From Echria macrotheca (taxonomy: Eukaryota > Ascomycota > Sordariomycetes > Sordariales > Schizotheciaceae), in assembly GCA_030411725.1 (NCBI GenBank), contig MU839829.1:2108001-2172000 (forward strand): a DNA stretch of 64,000 bases, read 5' to 3'. The position numbers and the translations under genes are program-made. This document shows positions 1 through 11,476 of the stretch, piece by piece. The notes below the pieces were generated by a model that saw only the letters and a program-made list of their open reading frames with translations, had not been told where the DNA came from and made no database searches. Within the stretch, counting starts at the first letter, position 1, and every line of letters begins with the position of its first letter.

Positions 1-3000
1 CATCAGAAGACACTGGTCGGGCGTCCTATCCGTCGGTGCCGTGCCCCGCAGCGATGGTAAAAGGTCCAAGAAGCGCACCTGCGCACGGTTCTTGACATCA
101 TGTGTGATCTCCGGACTCAGGCAAGACAGCATTCCTATCCATGAGATGTTCCTGGCGTCAATCGCCTTATCCATCGCCTTGACAAATAGGTCCAGGAGAG
201 ACTGCTGAAGGCCTCTGCCCTCTGGCGTGTTCTGGTCGTTCGACGCGAGGCTCAACAGGAGCTTAACTTGGCAGAACGGGAGCGTGAACTCGTTGGTCCG
301 CTCCAAAACCTGGTCAAACGTTACTTGGGTATCTCTGTCGGCCGTAGGAATCAGCAGCTTGGTCGTCAGGTACTCGATCCAGTCCCCCACGTGCGAGTCC
401 TGCATCCTGATAACCAGTGCCCGAGCTACCCCCTGGGCATCCTTCAAAACTAGCTGCTTGATTAATCCGAGAAGGCGGTCCTGGACTCCAAGGTCGTCCA
501 GTGGTAGGTTCTCAAAGTCGTTTTGCGCCCGGGAATGGTAGTACTCGGCTAGGGCAAGCCGTATGAGCCCGAGCATGTCCTTGGCGTTCTCGCGGGATGC
601 TTGATCCTGCAAGATGGAGAAGCGGTAGCACTCTTCCGGTGCGAGGAGGCCATCTGGTTGCACCGGCGTGAGGAGGAGTTGAAGAACCTCCTGCATGTAT
701 CTCGTCCGATACGTGTTCTGCACTACTTGTGGACCCTGTGGGTTAGGAGCCGGAGGCCGCTGCATGCTCGCGCCCTGGCCGCCCGTAGGCTCGGATGTCG
801 TTGCAAAGATGCCAGGCAGCGTCAAGCATCCCACAGAAACCAGGAGCGGATATATCCTCAATATCGACGGCCTGTTCCGCAGGGTCCGTACATAACAAAG
901 CCACTTGGTCATGACGCTGTCAAAGTGCTGGGTATCAAAAATTCGTAATCGCGTGAGGAGCCGGCTGTATGCCCGCTGGTTGTCGTCAGCTTTCCCCCAG
1001 CAGCTCTGCAATCGCTGCACAATTCTTTGGAACAGCCGGTCCATGGTATTTCGGTCCAGACTCGTGCCGCTGGCTAGGTTCTTCTCGATCTCTTCTTGCA
1101 AGTTGACATCGTCGTCCTGTAACCGCAACGCCATGCTGTCCGAAACGGGTGAGCACGCATCGACCGGGTTATGGCGGTCGACCATGGCCAGATCTTTCTG
1201 AAGCTGCACTGCGAGTTCCTTGTTTCCGGGTATCCTAGAAGCTAGGCAGGCCAGTGAGGCCAGAAGGGGACGAATGCTATTCTGCTGCTCCCGAGCGAGA
1301 GATTGAAGTCGCTTCCGAAGGTTCTCAAAAAGCGGCTTGGCGATGCCCAAAGCCGAGAAGGCAAAAAAGTGGCGATTGATCGTATCGGCGGCGGCCGAGA
1401 GCGTCTCAACATTGCACTGCCAAGCCAGTGACTTCAACACCTCAGCGAGCATGGAGAAGTCTTCGGCGGCTTCCAGCACGGTACGGACAGCCTGAAACGT
1501 TTCGGGCAGCCTTTCAGGTCCCTGCTCCTCTGCCGGCCCCTTTCCTTTGCTATCGCCCGAGAGAACGAATCCATTTCGGATCCAGCACCCGATCTCCGCC
1601 TTGAGACTCCGGCTACCCGCTCCGATCCGTTTCGCTAGCTTGCTCAATGCCACTGGTTTCCTTTGCAAGATAGGGTCATCCTCCTCGATGGGTAACCCCA
1701 GCGCCTGTTTCAGATACCCGATGGCCATGTCCGTGTTTTTGGATTCGTCCGAAACTCTGTAGGAAGCACGGCGCAGCATCCCGGCTCTCATGTTTTTGTG
1801 TTCGTCGGTGAGGGCGTGTATGGGCAGCTCAACAAGGAGGCGTTTCGCCGCAGGCGCTTCAGGCAGCACATCCCGCGGGTCTCTGAGACCACCACCGGCT
1901 ACGAGCCACCGGATATAGCGAGGAACCGAGAAAACCTTGCAGCGCGCGAGCTCGCAGACGAGGTGGTAGAGAGCATCCTTCTGTCCTTGCTCCTCGAGCG
2001 CGTCGGTATCGAGGAACCTGAGTATCGTGGCTGTCGAGTCGAGGCCGAGGGAGTTCCAGTGTTTGAAGATTCGGCTCGACACGAAGACTTTTGCTATCCC
2101 TGGCCTGTACAGCGATGTACACCACTCGAGTAGAGTGGTCGCCAGAGCTTCCTTGTCCTTGGCAATGCCCCAGCACTGAACAGGAAGCTCATCCCCCATC
2201 GGGGCCTGCAGGGTCGCATCAAGCAACCTGACGAAGATGTGTCGTGACGCAGGCTGAGAGCGGTTGGCCGATGCCACCAGCTGTTCGTTTCGATGGTTGA
2301 TAGCCATGAAGGCGTTTGAACGGACCGGATCACCTGCAGCCAGGCAAGTCTTGAGCGACTCACGGTATTTGGGCCATGCATTCGGGAAAACAAAGTTGTC
2401 CGGGCTGCTCACGATAAGTGTGTTCAGCAGCAGTGCTAATTTCGAAAGCAAAGGCTGGTAGATGTCTCTGTCGGGGTGTGCTTGGACCTGTGTCGGGTTT
2501 AGCACTCGTCCGGCCGCAGGGGTTCGAGAGACCTACCTCATGATGGTGCCTCACAAGCGCGAGGACTAGTCTGCGGCCATACTTTCGAAGCCGAAGCAGG
2601 TCCTTCCAGTAGATTTCGGTGAGGAGCATCCACATGGGGAGTTTCGTCTGGTCGCTGTTCTCGAGGCTCTGGACCAGCCATTCGAGGAAATGCTCCCTGT
2701 CTAGCAGGTTCTCAGCATAAAGATGTGTTGCGAGCCGAATCCTGTACATGGTCAGCATCGTTGCCGCGCAGCCAAACCGGTTGACTTACGCGTATCCGAC
2801 GTTACGCCTCCATTCCGGCTCTTCAAATCCAAAAACAACACTTTCGACAAACTGCTCGACGATTATGGTCCAGTCTTTGTGGAACTTGGACTCTCCTCCG
2901 CCCACAATCAAGGCCCCGTTCGGCCCTTTTCTCTTGAAGCTTCGAATCTCGTTGATGCCCACGCACTTTGCGAGCCATACGGCACGGTCAGTGGACACAT

Positions 3001-4027
3001 TTTTGCTGAGGCACTGATCCAGCAGGGCTCTCCCGCGGATGCCATGGGGTATTGTTCGGCTAAGCCGTCGAAGGGGAATCGCAGGGTTGGCTAGATCCCT
3101 CATCCAAGCCGCCTTCTTGGTGTCGGTGAGAGTAACGCGCGGTGGTGGTTTGAAAGTCGTGGGCGTCGTAATTTGGCCACTATGTCTCCTCTGGCCGATG
3201 ACATTGGTGAAGACAGACGAAAGGGCCACCAGACCGCTCTTATGCTTGAGAGCCGCAAAAAGCACCCCCTTTGCTGAAGACGTCTCGGTCTGGGCAATCG
3301 GAGCCTTGTCGAACAAGCCATTACGGATGGCACCCTCGGAGAACTGGTCTTCGGGGTGGTTACCGGTCCATGGGAAAAAGTCGGCATATCCCACCCCAGA
3401 AGCACCATGATGGCCGCCAGCCGTGCTGGAGCCCGACCTCGCATGCGTCTCTGATTTCCCGTGAGTCTGGTATCGGGGGGCCGCCGTCGGCACCTCGATG
3501 GTGTAAGGCTTCGGCCGGGCATCTTTCTTCGGCGGGTTGGCTTGGGTCGGGGGGGCGTCTCGGCGGGGCAAATCCGCTGTGAATCTCGGACGGCGGGCGG
3601 GCATGGGTAACGGAGCATCACTCTCGGCGGCTTGAACGTGGGCCGAGAGATGAGGGCTCATGTCTCCCAGTTCGGACGGCTCGGTCGGTGGCATCATTCG
3701 CGACGGGGTGAAGGGCTTAGAGGAGTCGATAGTATTGGGGGATTCGCTGATGCCGATATGGGCGATGCCGTCGGCCGAATCATGCGACAGCTCCAGCTTG
3801 AGGCGCGAGCCGCCCCGGCGCTGGACGGCCGGGAGACGAGGCTGGGGGGCATCGCTAGTAGGCTCCGAGGGGCTGAAGTCGTGGAAAGTCGTCTCCTTCC
3901 GTATGGGCGACGGCGGCACATAGCTGCGCTGGCGCGCCGCCGCGGCAGCCGGACGTTGCGACAGATTCGTCCCGCTCAGCTTCCGGGCGGGCTGCCGCTG
4001 GACACCCAATGGGGGCCGGGACGTCAT
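1..4027 (-). CDS. med12: Mediator complex subunit 12 (Srb8/MED12), 3' end beyond window
   Basis: MED12 belongs to the CDK8 kinase module of Mediator, which reversibly associates with core Mediator in the nucleus and modulates RNA polymerase II transcription. Exons are 4027-2790, 2741-2537 and 2487 to beyond base 1. The two introns (2789-2742, 2536-2488) have GTAAGT/GTAGGT donors and CAG acceptors and keep the frame, giving 1310 residues here. The Pro/Ser-rich N-terminus (MTSRPPLGVQ...) has the usual fungal look. The Med12 domain starts near residue 292 (PPRVTLTDTKKAAWMRDLAN, then IPHGIRG, LLDQCL and RAVWLAKCVG). Helical SRB8-type sequence follows, including an IRWLV motif. Exon 3 is open through all 829 codons to the window edge. 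Fungal MED12 usually has some 1500-1700 residues, so the C-terminus is outside. Next upstream is the divergent Asterix gene, 1.5 kb away. Confidence 0.93.
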
Positions 4028-5507
4028 CGCTGGCGGACGGTGCGATGCGCCATGCCGCAGGATATCGAAGGCAATGGGACAGGCGCGGCAAGGCCCCGAT
4101 CATGAACGACGTCCCGGGGGGGTTGTTGAGGTATCGTCGATTATCGTCTGTCGATTCGGCCGTTGATGCGGACCGAGATTGGCGGCCGTTTCCCAGCAAA
4201 AAATGGGCGGTGAGCTGGGCTCCACCGAGCCGGCTCGACGCTATCGACGTTGGAACAAGATTACGATGGTGGAGTTGACGGTCGGCCGGCGGGGGGAGGC
4301 GGTTTGCAGGTCGAGGCGATGAGGTGCGGACCGGGAACGACGTGAGCGGCGGGTTGGTGGTGGGCGGTGGTCGGGTTTCGACCTGCGGGAGCACGAGCGC
4401 TTTGGATGGAAAGGATGGCGTGCGCTGCGGGCTGCGGGCTGCGGGCTGGATCTGCAAGGGTTGCGCCTATGGGAAGTACCGCCTGGAAGCCATTCTCCGC
4501 ACTGTGGCAACATCGCTCACTCACTCTCGCTCGGGATCCTCTCTGCCTCTCTGACAGAGCACCTTGTTGGCGGCTGCAGCTGGCGGACGGCAAGCACTCT
4601 GCAAGAAACAATCATCACGGTTTCGACGTTTTCATGCCGCCATTCAACACCCTTCGTCTCGCCCGGCCGTTGCGAGACCCCGGCACGCCAACGGCCAACG
4701 GCCAAAGGCCAGCCGGCAAGTTCCAGATACAGTGCGGCGACTGGAGTCGTCCTGCTGGAAGCTCACTGCACACCCAACCGGCGAAGAGCACCCGGCGTTG
4801 CCGTAGAGGTCGGTGCGGCCATCCGACCTTCAGCAAACGCATCTTCCCGATCCACTCCCCAGATCGGTTCTTTGGCATGGAGATAGCCGCTCCATCCAGC
4901 CGTGTTTCCCTCTCTCGTACCAAATTAGTCACGATAAGCAGCCGAGTGGTGGTCGTCGACCGACGGTCACTCAGACGGGCATTCTGCGCGTGGCCGAATC
5001 AGGACTGCTGTATGGTCTCGGATGCCAACATGTTCGTCTCCGCACTCTCGCTCTCAGTTCAATTCCAGTTCTAGTACCGATTCTGCGCAAACGGCGAGAC
5101 GACATTTGGGTAATACCGTCTCGAGGCAGATTTAACTAGCGGATTACCTCATCTCGAGACATGGGGCCGGCAGCTGGCGGATGGCGTGGCAACCAGCAGA
5201 CAGACAGATTGCTGTCGAACTTGATCCAAACTGTGTCAATTAAGAATAGATGCTCCCGCGATCGGCTACATGGCACACTTATGACCTGGCCTGTTTTTAA
5301 CCCAACCCAAACCCACCTAAAAGAATCGGCCGAGCCGTCCGGGGTGCAGCCTCGCAGCAAGCAAACAGTGGAGCCGAAAGCGACCTAGCGCCGTCCCGAT
5401 GCGCACTTGCTGTGTCGGTTGCGACCATGTCGCCTCACTAGAAACCACCTCCGTGTAGAACAACGCCAGATCATCGAATTCGTCTCCGGAGTGCCGACAC
5501 CATCACG
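4028..5507. other. Divergent intergenic region, med12 / Asterix gene
   Basis: This 1.5-kb stretch separates two divergently transcribed genes and should hold both promoters and 5' leaders. Several short overlapping frames occur on both strands, but none has recognisable motifs or splice structure. I see no RNA gene or repeat. Confidence 0.5.
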
Positions 5508-6186
5508 ATGGCGGCTAACAAGAAGGACATGCGCCGGGCGGACTTGAGTACGTATTTCCGGGTCGCGAGAAGCAAAAGCGATATCCATGGATGGACGGGG
5601 CGACGAGATGCAAAACACCGAGCAGAAGAAAGCTGACCAGGCCTGTGATGCAGTCATTCCGTATCAAGAACCCGCGGCGAAGAGCGACAGCGCCGAGTTT
5701 GGCTCCACCCTCTCGTCCACCCTCCCGATGGCCGCCGTCTTTATGCGCAACCGATACGTTGGATGGTAAGGAGTTCCCTCGATGTCGGCTTCCCCCTGCG
5801 CGATGGACCTGGCTTGAGGCTGTACGCAGCCGCGACTCGACGATTGCGCACATATCCGCGATTCGCCGTCGCACATGGCCCTCATCTCGACTCTCAATGC
5901 TGACCGTCTCCAGGGCGGCCGTCGTCTACAGCGTTCAGAACTGGTTGGGCGAAAGCGAGGACGCCAAGAAGAGCAATAGCACGCCCGGCTACTTCACGGT
6001 GGGCATGTCATGTAGGCCAGCCATTCGACCCTCCGGGTGTCTGCTTGTTCATTTGCTCACTGTCGTCCAGTAATGTCCCTCCTCGTCACATATCTCCCCA
6101 TCTTCCTGCCGCCAGCACCGGGCTTGAGGGCTGGCAGCGCAACAGACGCGTCCGCGCCCGCTCCCGCCCCGATTCAGGCCGCATAG
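5508..6186 (+). CDS. Asterix-type PAT complex subunit (UPF0139/WDR83OS family)
   Basis: Small ER membrane protein of the UPF0139 family. Its animal member Asterix pairs with CCDC47 in the PAT complex, which shields polar transmembrane helices during membrane-protein insertion. The four exons 5508-5547, 5654-5765, 5914-6011 and 6071-6186 give 121 residues, close to the family length (about 105-125). Introns start GTACGT, GTAAGG and GTAGGC and end CAG; the first two have clear GCTGAC branch points. The protein begins MAANKKDMRRADLIIPYQEP. It has two hydrophobic stretches, around MAAVFMRNRYVGWAAVVYSV and around VGMSLMSLLVTYLPIFLPP, with the family-like QNWLGESEDAKK between them. The tail is Ala/Pro-rich. 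The start is the first ATG of the spliced frame. The continuous fit across four exons makes the family call firm; the fungal function is inferred from animals. Confidence 0.85.
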
Positions 6187-7214
6187 AGTGGCGATAACAT
6201 TGATATTGGAGACGCCTCCGGCAAGGCGACTGACTACTTGTGGCATGTGGCACCAGAACGTCTGACGGAGTGGTTATCGGTGCCGATGGCGACACCGTGC
6301 GTGGTTTGCGCCAACCGTATGTACACTAGTTGCGGCGTATTATATATCATGAATAATGTGGAGGCCGCGTATTTTCTTCCGGAGGACTCATCTGAGCAAG
6401 CCGGGAACTTGGAATCGCCCGGGACAGTCCCGCTCCCGTGTGGGCGAAGGGGGGGGATGTAGTGTCTTGGTGTTTTCCGAATGTATGATATGAACAAGCT
6501 TACCACCAATAGCTATACAACATGGCCATAAACCGTAGAACAACCTCGGAAGTCTCACATGACGATATCACGTTTCCCAGGTGAAACATTTCCCAGCTCG
6601 AGAGCCTCCAGCCACATGTGGCTTGATCGTGGCTGGGTAAGTCACCCCTGAAACCAGATGCGACACCACCCCACGAACCCCTCCGCTTCCGCATGTTCAA
6701 GTGCTGCTCGTCACGACAACCCAAACGATCAAAAAATCCACGATGGAATTTACTCTAAATCCATCCATTCGGTGAAGATATCGCCATACAAGAAACCTCT
6801 CCTCGATTTTTTTTCTTCTTCTTCCATGTCAAGTGATGGAAGAAAATGATTGGTTCGAAACCCAAGCGCGCTGCAAAACAAGCTTCCCAAGTGGTGGTGG
6901 TGCATCCTGAAACTGCCACTCGGCAACCCCTAGGGGATTGCAGGTTTCAGAAATGGACCGCCGGTACTCGCTCGAAACTGGCGCTTCCCTCTCTCTTCTT
7001 TTCTACAACCATCACCTACCTCTCTCATTCTTCCCTTCCTTTTCGTTTTTATCCACATTCTGCTGTTACCGCCGAAACGTTTTTGTAAAACGTCTTTATA
7101 CGTGTCGCGCCAGCTGGTCTGAATACCTTCATTTTACATATATACATATTCAATTTTTGGGGTTGCGGCACAAGAAAGAAAGAAATTGGAAAGAGAATAA
7201 AGAAAGAAAACAAA
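6187..7214. other. Intergenic region before the small secreted peptide gene
   Basis: About 1 kb holding the 3' end of the Asterix transcript and the probable promoter and leader of the next gene. A pyrimidine-rich stretch (about 6975-7060) and an AT-rich stretch (about 7120-7214) lie just before the next ATG. A tRNA B-box-like string near 6845 was judged accidental. No gene is seen. Confidence 0.45.
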
Positions 7215-7570
7215 ATGAAGCTCATCGTCGCAATCACCACCACCCTCCTCGTCTCCCTCGTCAGCGCGGGCGTCGTCATCACACCTATCAGACAGGACCA
7301 GGTCGTGACCAAGAACTCGGACGACTGCTACTTTGGCGTCACGACGCCCCAGGGTTGCGGGTATGTTTTTTTTTCCTTCTATCTTTTCTCTATCGCGGTG
7401 GCTTGGGATGGGATGGGATGGGTGGGCTGTGGCCAGGACGGCGCTCAGGGTTTACGGGAACAGGACGGAGAGGCGGTTGAGGAGCGGGACACACACACGA
7501 GGGGGTCACACTCTGGAAGCCGGTTTCGGTGACTAACTCTTGAGATTAATACAGGCCTCTACGAACGTAA
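7215..7570 (+). CDS. Small secreted peptide, 53 residues, two exons
   Basis: I do not recognise a named family. Exon 1 is 7215-7360 and exon 2 is 7555-7570. The 194-nt intron has a GTATGT donor, a textbook GACTAAC branch point (7531-7537) and an ACAG acceptor. The spliced frame has 53 codons plus TAA. Residues 1-18 (MKLIVAITTTLLVSLVSA) form a clear signal peptide with likely cleavage after VSA. The mature peptide is about 35 residues with two cysteines, in the motif SDDCYFGVTTPQGCGPLRT that ends the protein. The second exon supplies only the last Pro-Leu-Arg-Thr and the completion of a Gly codon. Two cysteines could form one disulphide loop of nine residues. Without the intron the frame runs on into low-complexity sequence. 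The gene lies alone between Asterix and RQC2. A secreted signalling or effector-like role is possible but only inferred. Confidence 0.68.
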
Positions 7571-8128
7571 ACACCCGATACGAGAACGAGAGTGGGAGCG
7601 AGCTGGGAGCGGCAAGCGACGAAGGGCAGCGTCGTATGAAGGACATTTGTGGCGATGGATACCCAAAAGGCGGAAATCGAGAGTTGAAGCGAGGACGACG
7701 AGCAAACCGATACCTACGAACGTACATATGAGGCTATGGGGCTTGGTTATCACATTCCTCATATTGTGAATCAGTCTCCACGTCGGAGGAACTGTGGGAT
7801 CGAGAGACGGGCCCCGGTACATAAAGGAGGCAGGCTTCAAGGGGGACCAGAAGTCGGGTCTGAGCTACCGAAGACATCATCGTCGGAGAGCTAGGACAGA
7901 GAAGGGAGCAAAGCATAGCATAGCGTGTGGCTTGTGGCAGAGTTGGAATGAGCATATTCACTTCAGGTATATCGTTAGTTCTTTTGGTCTGGATAAACCA
8001 ATAGCATCGCCAAGGGGCGAGACTTCATATTTCGGCCTCCTCTTTTAGCCCTCTCCTATGTGACTGTACGACTTTTTACATCCACTCTTTCCCCCTACGC
8101 AATGCTCTCCTGTATGTAATGGCGAAAC
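7571..8128. other. Convergent 3' intergenic region
   Basis: Between the end of the small secreted peptide gene (plus) and the stop codon of the RQC2 gene (minus). It should contain both 3' untranslated regions. I see no additional gene, repeat or RNA signature. Confidence 0.45.
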
Positions 8129-11100
8129 TCATCTCTTCCCCTTCCCACCCTTACCCCCTCTCTTCGAACCTCCTCCCTTCTGGCCTCCCCCTCCTCCGCC
8201 TCCACCGCCACCAGACATCATCACCGTCACTTTGCCCACGGGAACAGTGTTGAACGTCTCCTCCACCTTCAACCCCTTGATCAGCTCCACCTCTCTAGGC
8301 CACATCTTCTCCGGGTCCGTGGCATTCTCATCAATAACCCCCTTCTTGGCCGCAGCAGCCCGCCACCGCTCGACAATCTCTTTGACTGCCTTGCCCTTCT
8401 TTGTGTTTCCCGGCTGCAGCTTCGCCTTGTACTTGACCTTTGCCAGAGCGCTCCACGGCGCGCAGACCGGGATGACTTCGAGGATCTCGTCCCCCGGTAG
8501 GGGGGTGCCTACCAGAACATCCAGTGCTGTCGCCTCCGTCTCCTCGGCCTCGTTGAGCATCTCGACGCCTTCCTCGAGCATCATGCGGCGGACCTCCTCG
8601 TGCTCGGCAATCTGCTTCTTGGCCCGCTCTTGCTGCTGCTTGCGACGCTCACGGGCTGCGGCTGCTTCGGCTTCCCGCTTGGCCTTCGCCGCAGCTTCAG
8701 CCTCGGCCTTCTGGCGGGCTGCCTTGACGCCGAGCAGTTCCTCCATGAGCTCACGGTCTTCCTCATCTTGATCCCTGTATTTGGCCGCAATCTTCTTGGC
8801 TTTGCCGCGTTGGCCACGTTTCGGCGGTGCCTTCTTTGCGCTCTGGGGCGCCGTCGATGGGGTCAGGGTTCCCGAGGACGGGCCAGCGACGGTTGGGGCT
8901 TGTGATGATACTTCGTCCTCCGAAGAGTCTCCATCTTCTCTAGCATTTACCGGATCGGCGATTGTTGTGCCCTCGGGCTCTTTGGATATTGCAAGGGCTG
9001 CTATTTCTGTTGTCGGGGGCTCAGGACCCTCTGGTTCATCTGCGGTCTCCTCGGCAGCGTTCTGAGAACCCGGCTGGAGGGGATTCGCCCGTTGTTGGAG
9101 GTCCCCTTGTTCCTCTTCCTCGTCGCTCTCGGAAGACTCATCTCCATCCTGGCTGCCCTCTTGAAGGGGAGTCGACGCCCCAGCTGCTTGTAGCTCGGAG
9201 CCAGCTTGGCCAGTCGCAGGCTCAGCATCTTCGCCCTCATAGAGCCTATGCTTCACATGCTTGGCTTTGCTCTGCTCTGAGATCTTGAACAGCAAACCAA
9301 ATCCCAGCATCAACAAAGCGGGCGGGAGAAGATTCCGTTTGCCTCTAACCATAAAAGACCTTCTGACGTTAGTAGGGCATAACCGCGACGCCTTTGATAA
9401 CTCACCCTACTGGAAGATATTCACCGGCCGGAGCGGTCTTTGAAACCTGATCTGCATTCACCCACCAAGCCCCCATTCCGGCTTTGGAGTCCCATGCGCT
9501 CGAGCCTACCCCATCAGTAAGTACTGGTCTCGGAAAAGAGCAAAGGCAACTTACAACAGACCGATAGATTGCCAGCTTGGGCCAGAGTCGATGGCGGAAT
9601 GGGAGCATCCGGAGTCTTGGGGTTGTTCTTTATTATAACGCTCGACGCCCCGTGCAGATCGGCGTGGACGTAAACATCCCCTTTCCTCAGGTACCGCTTA
9701 TACAGAATCTCATTCTGTTGAGCGTCCCGGCCACCCAAGACAAGATACCCCTCGGAAGAAATGAACCAGGTAAACTTTTCGAACCACATCGGTTTCCTGA
9801 TATGCTGGAGTACCGGCTTTTCCTGTTTGAGGCCCTTTTTGAGGTCCTCAGCGATTTTTTGCTCTGCGTTTTTCAGTGCCATCACCGACTGCTGCACTGT
9901 CTTTTTCTCCTTGCCGGCGGCTGAGCGCTTTTGCTCGTAATACTCTCTAGCATTGTTCCAGGGACTGATTTTGAGATTGATATCGATTGTCAGACGCTTG
10001 TCGGAAGTCTTTGATTTGTCCGCCTCTAGCTCAATCAATGTCTCGTCATCCGTTTCGTAGTCGAAGTCCATCTCCTCCTCTTTCTCCTCCTCTTCTTCTT
10101 CTCCCAGCAAAAGAGTGATGGTGCTTTCATTGAGCTTCATCGGAAGCTTGATAATCTCGGCAACAGGGTTGTGTTGTCGCTGCTCTCGCTCCACCAGCTT
10201 GTTGACGTCGTCCCAGTCCATGCCTTGTTGGAGTAAGCCGTTCACAGCATCCATGGCCTCTTGAACCCGCTCCAGATTAGCTTCGATCGCGGCTGCCTTG
10301 CGGAGATTCAAAAGTTGGATTTCCTGCAGCCCCTCTATCCTCTTTGCCTGGTCTTGGCGGGCCGCCTCAAGCTTCTTCTTTGCCGTGGCCTCGCGCTCTT
10401 GAAGCCGTGACTCGAGTCTCTGGCCCTCGAGAGACGAGAAGAACTCATCGACCGTCTTGTTGAACCCCTCAAACGACAAGATCTTGCACGACGGGTCATC
10501 CTCAAACTGCTTGGGTAGGAATGGCTGGAAGTCCTCGTACAGCAGACCCTTTCTTTTGTCTTCTAAAGCGGCCTCTTCCCCTATTGGTGGTTTGGGGGCT
10601 GCCGGGTTATCTTTGGCAATGATATAACCTTTCGCAGTTGGGGATTTGGTAATTTCATCGAGAAGCCCGCGAGCTCTTTCCAACGATACAAACAACGAAT
10701 CGAGTAGAGACTCGTTCTCGAGGACCTCTGCTGCTTTCTTTGTCGGATCAAAGTTCGTGAGCCGTAATACGTGTTCGACGAGAATGGGAGGGAGCTCTGT
10801 AATGGTTGTGGCTAAGCCTCTCCTCAACTCATCGGCAGCTTTCTTCTTGCTCTTCTTGGTCGTGGCATTTTCCACAATTGTAACCAGCGCATGGCGCAAA
10901 CGCTCCTTCGTCAAAGGGGGAACGCCTCCGAAATTTTGCCTATTCTCCAGCGTATACGTGAGGCCGACAGCTTGTGCTTCTTGCCCTTGGCCTTCGGGCA
11001 CATTGCGCAGCAGAGTGAGGATGGTGAGCTTCGAGTCGGTCAGGATTATGTTGCCGCTAGCGAAGAACTCGAGATAAAGTCTATAAGCGCCATCGCTGAA

Positions 11101-11476
11101 CTGGAACTCGATAATCCGATCGGTACCGATCTGGGACACGGCCGTGACTCGGCGGGTTTTTAGGAATTTGCGGAGGCGGACGACGAAGTTACTCGGCGCC
11201 GGCGCAGTGGTGCGGGCAAAGTCGGTCAGATGACACCGGAACCCGGACTCGATAAGAAGCTGTTGCTTGCTATTCGGCTTGGCAAACTTGAGGAGCAAGA
11301 TTTTGGAGTTGAGGTCGTAGATGTTGGCAAGGCGCAAAGACACGAGAGCTTCCGAGAGCTCGTGGGCCACGACCTGGGAGTAATAACCATCAGTTTTTGG
11401 TTGCTAGCCTGTATACTACTCGTATAGTGGTTATGTCGCATACCTTAACATCTAGGGAAGAAAATCTTTGCTTCAT
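8129..11476 (-). CDS. rqc2: Ribosome quality control protein RQC2/TAE2 (NEMF family)
   Basis: NFACT-family factor that binds stalled 60S subunits carrying peptidyl-tRNA, recruits the ubiquitin ligase Ltn1 and directs C-terminal Ala/Thr tailing. Exons are 11476-11444, 11373-9555, 9505-9406 and 9362-8129 (1061 residues). The start MKQRFSSLDVK is on an 11-codon first exon. NFACT-N follows with ANIYDLNSKILLLKFAKP. A Glu/Lys-rich coiled-coil segment occupies roughly residues 300-420. NFACT-R starts near 541 (WFEKFTWFISSEGYLVLGGR, then DVYVHADLHGASS), continues across exon 3 (AWDSK, AWWVNADQVSK) and ends in exon 4 (MVRGKRNLLPP). A long acidic region precedes NFACT-C near 951 (CAPWSALAKVKYKAKLQPG), and the tail is Gly/Lys/Arg-rich. 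The exon 4 acceptor is ambiguous by 3 nt (CAG ending at 9363, AAG ending at 9360). Confidence 0.94.

Noticed and set aside
6846..6870. tRNA B-box-like string GGTTCGAAACCC
   Set aside because: The sequence before it has no A-box and no acceptor or anticodon stem.
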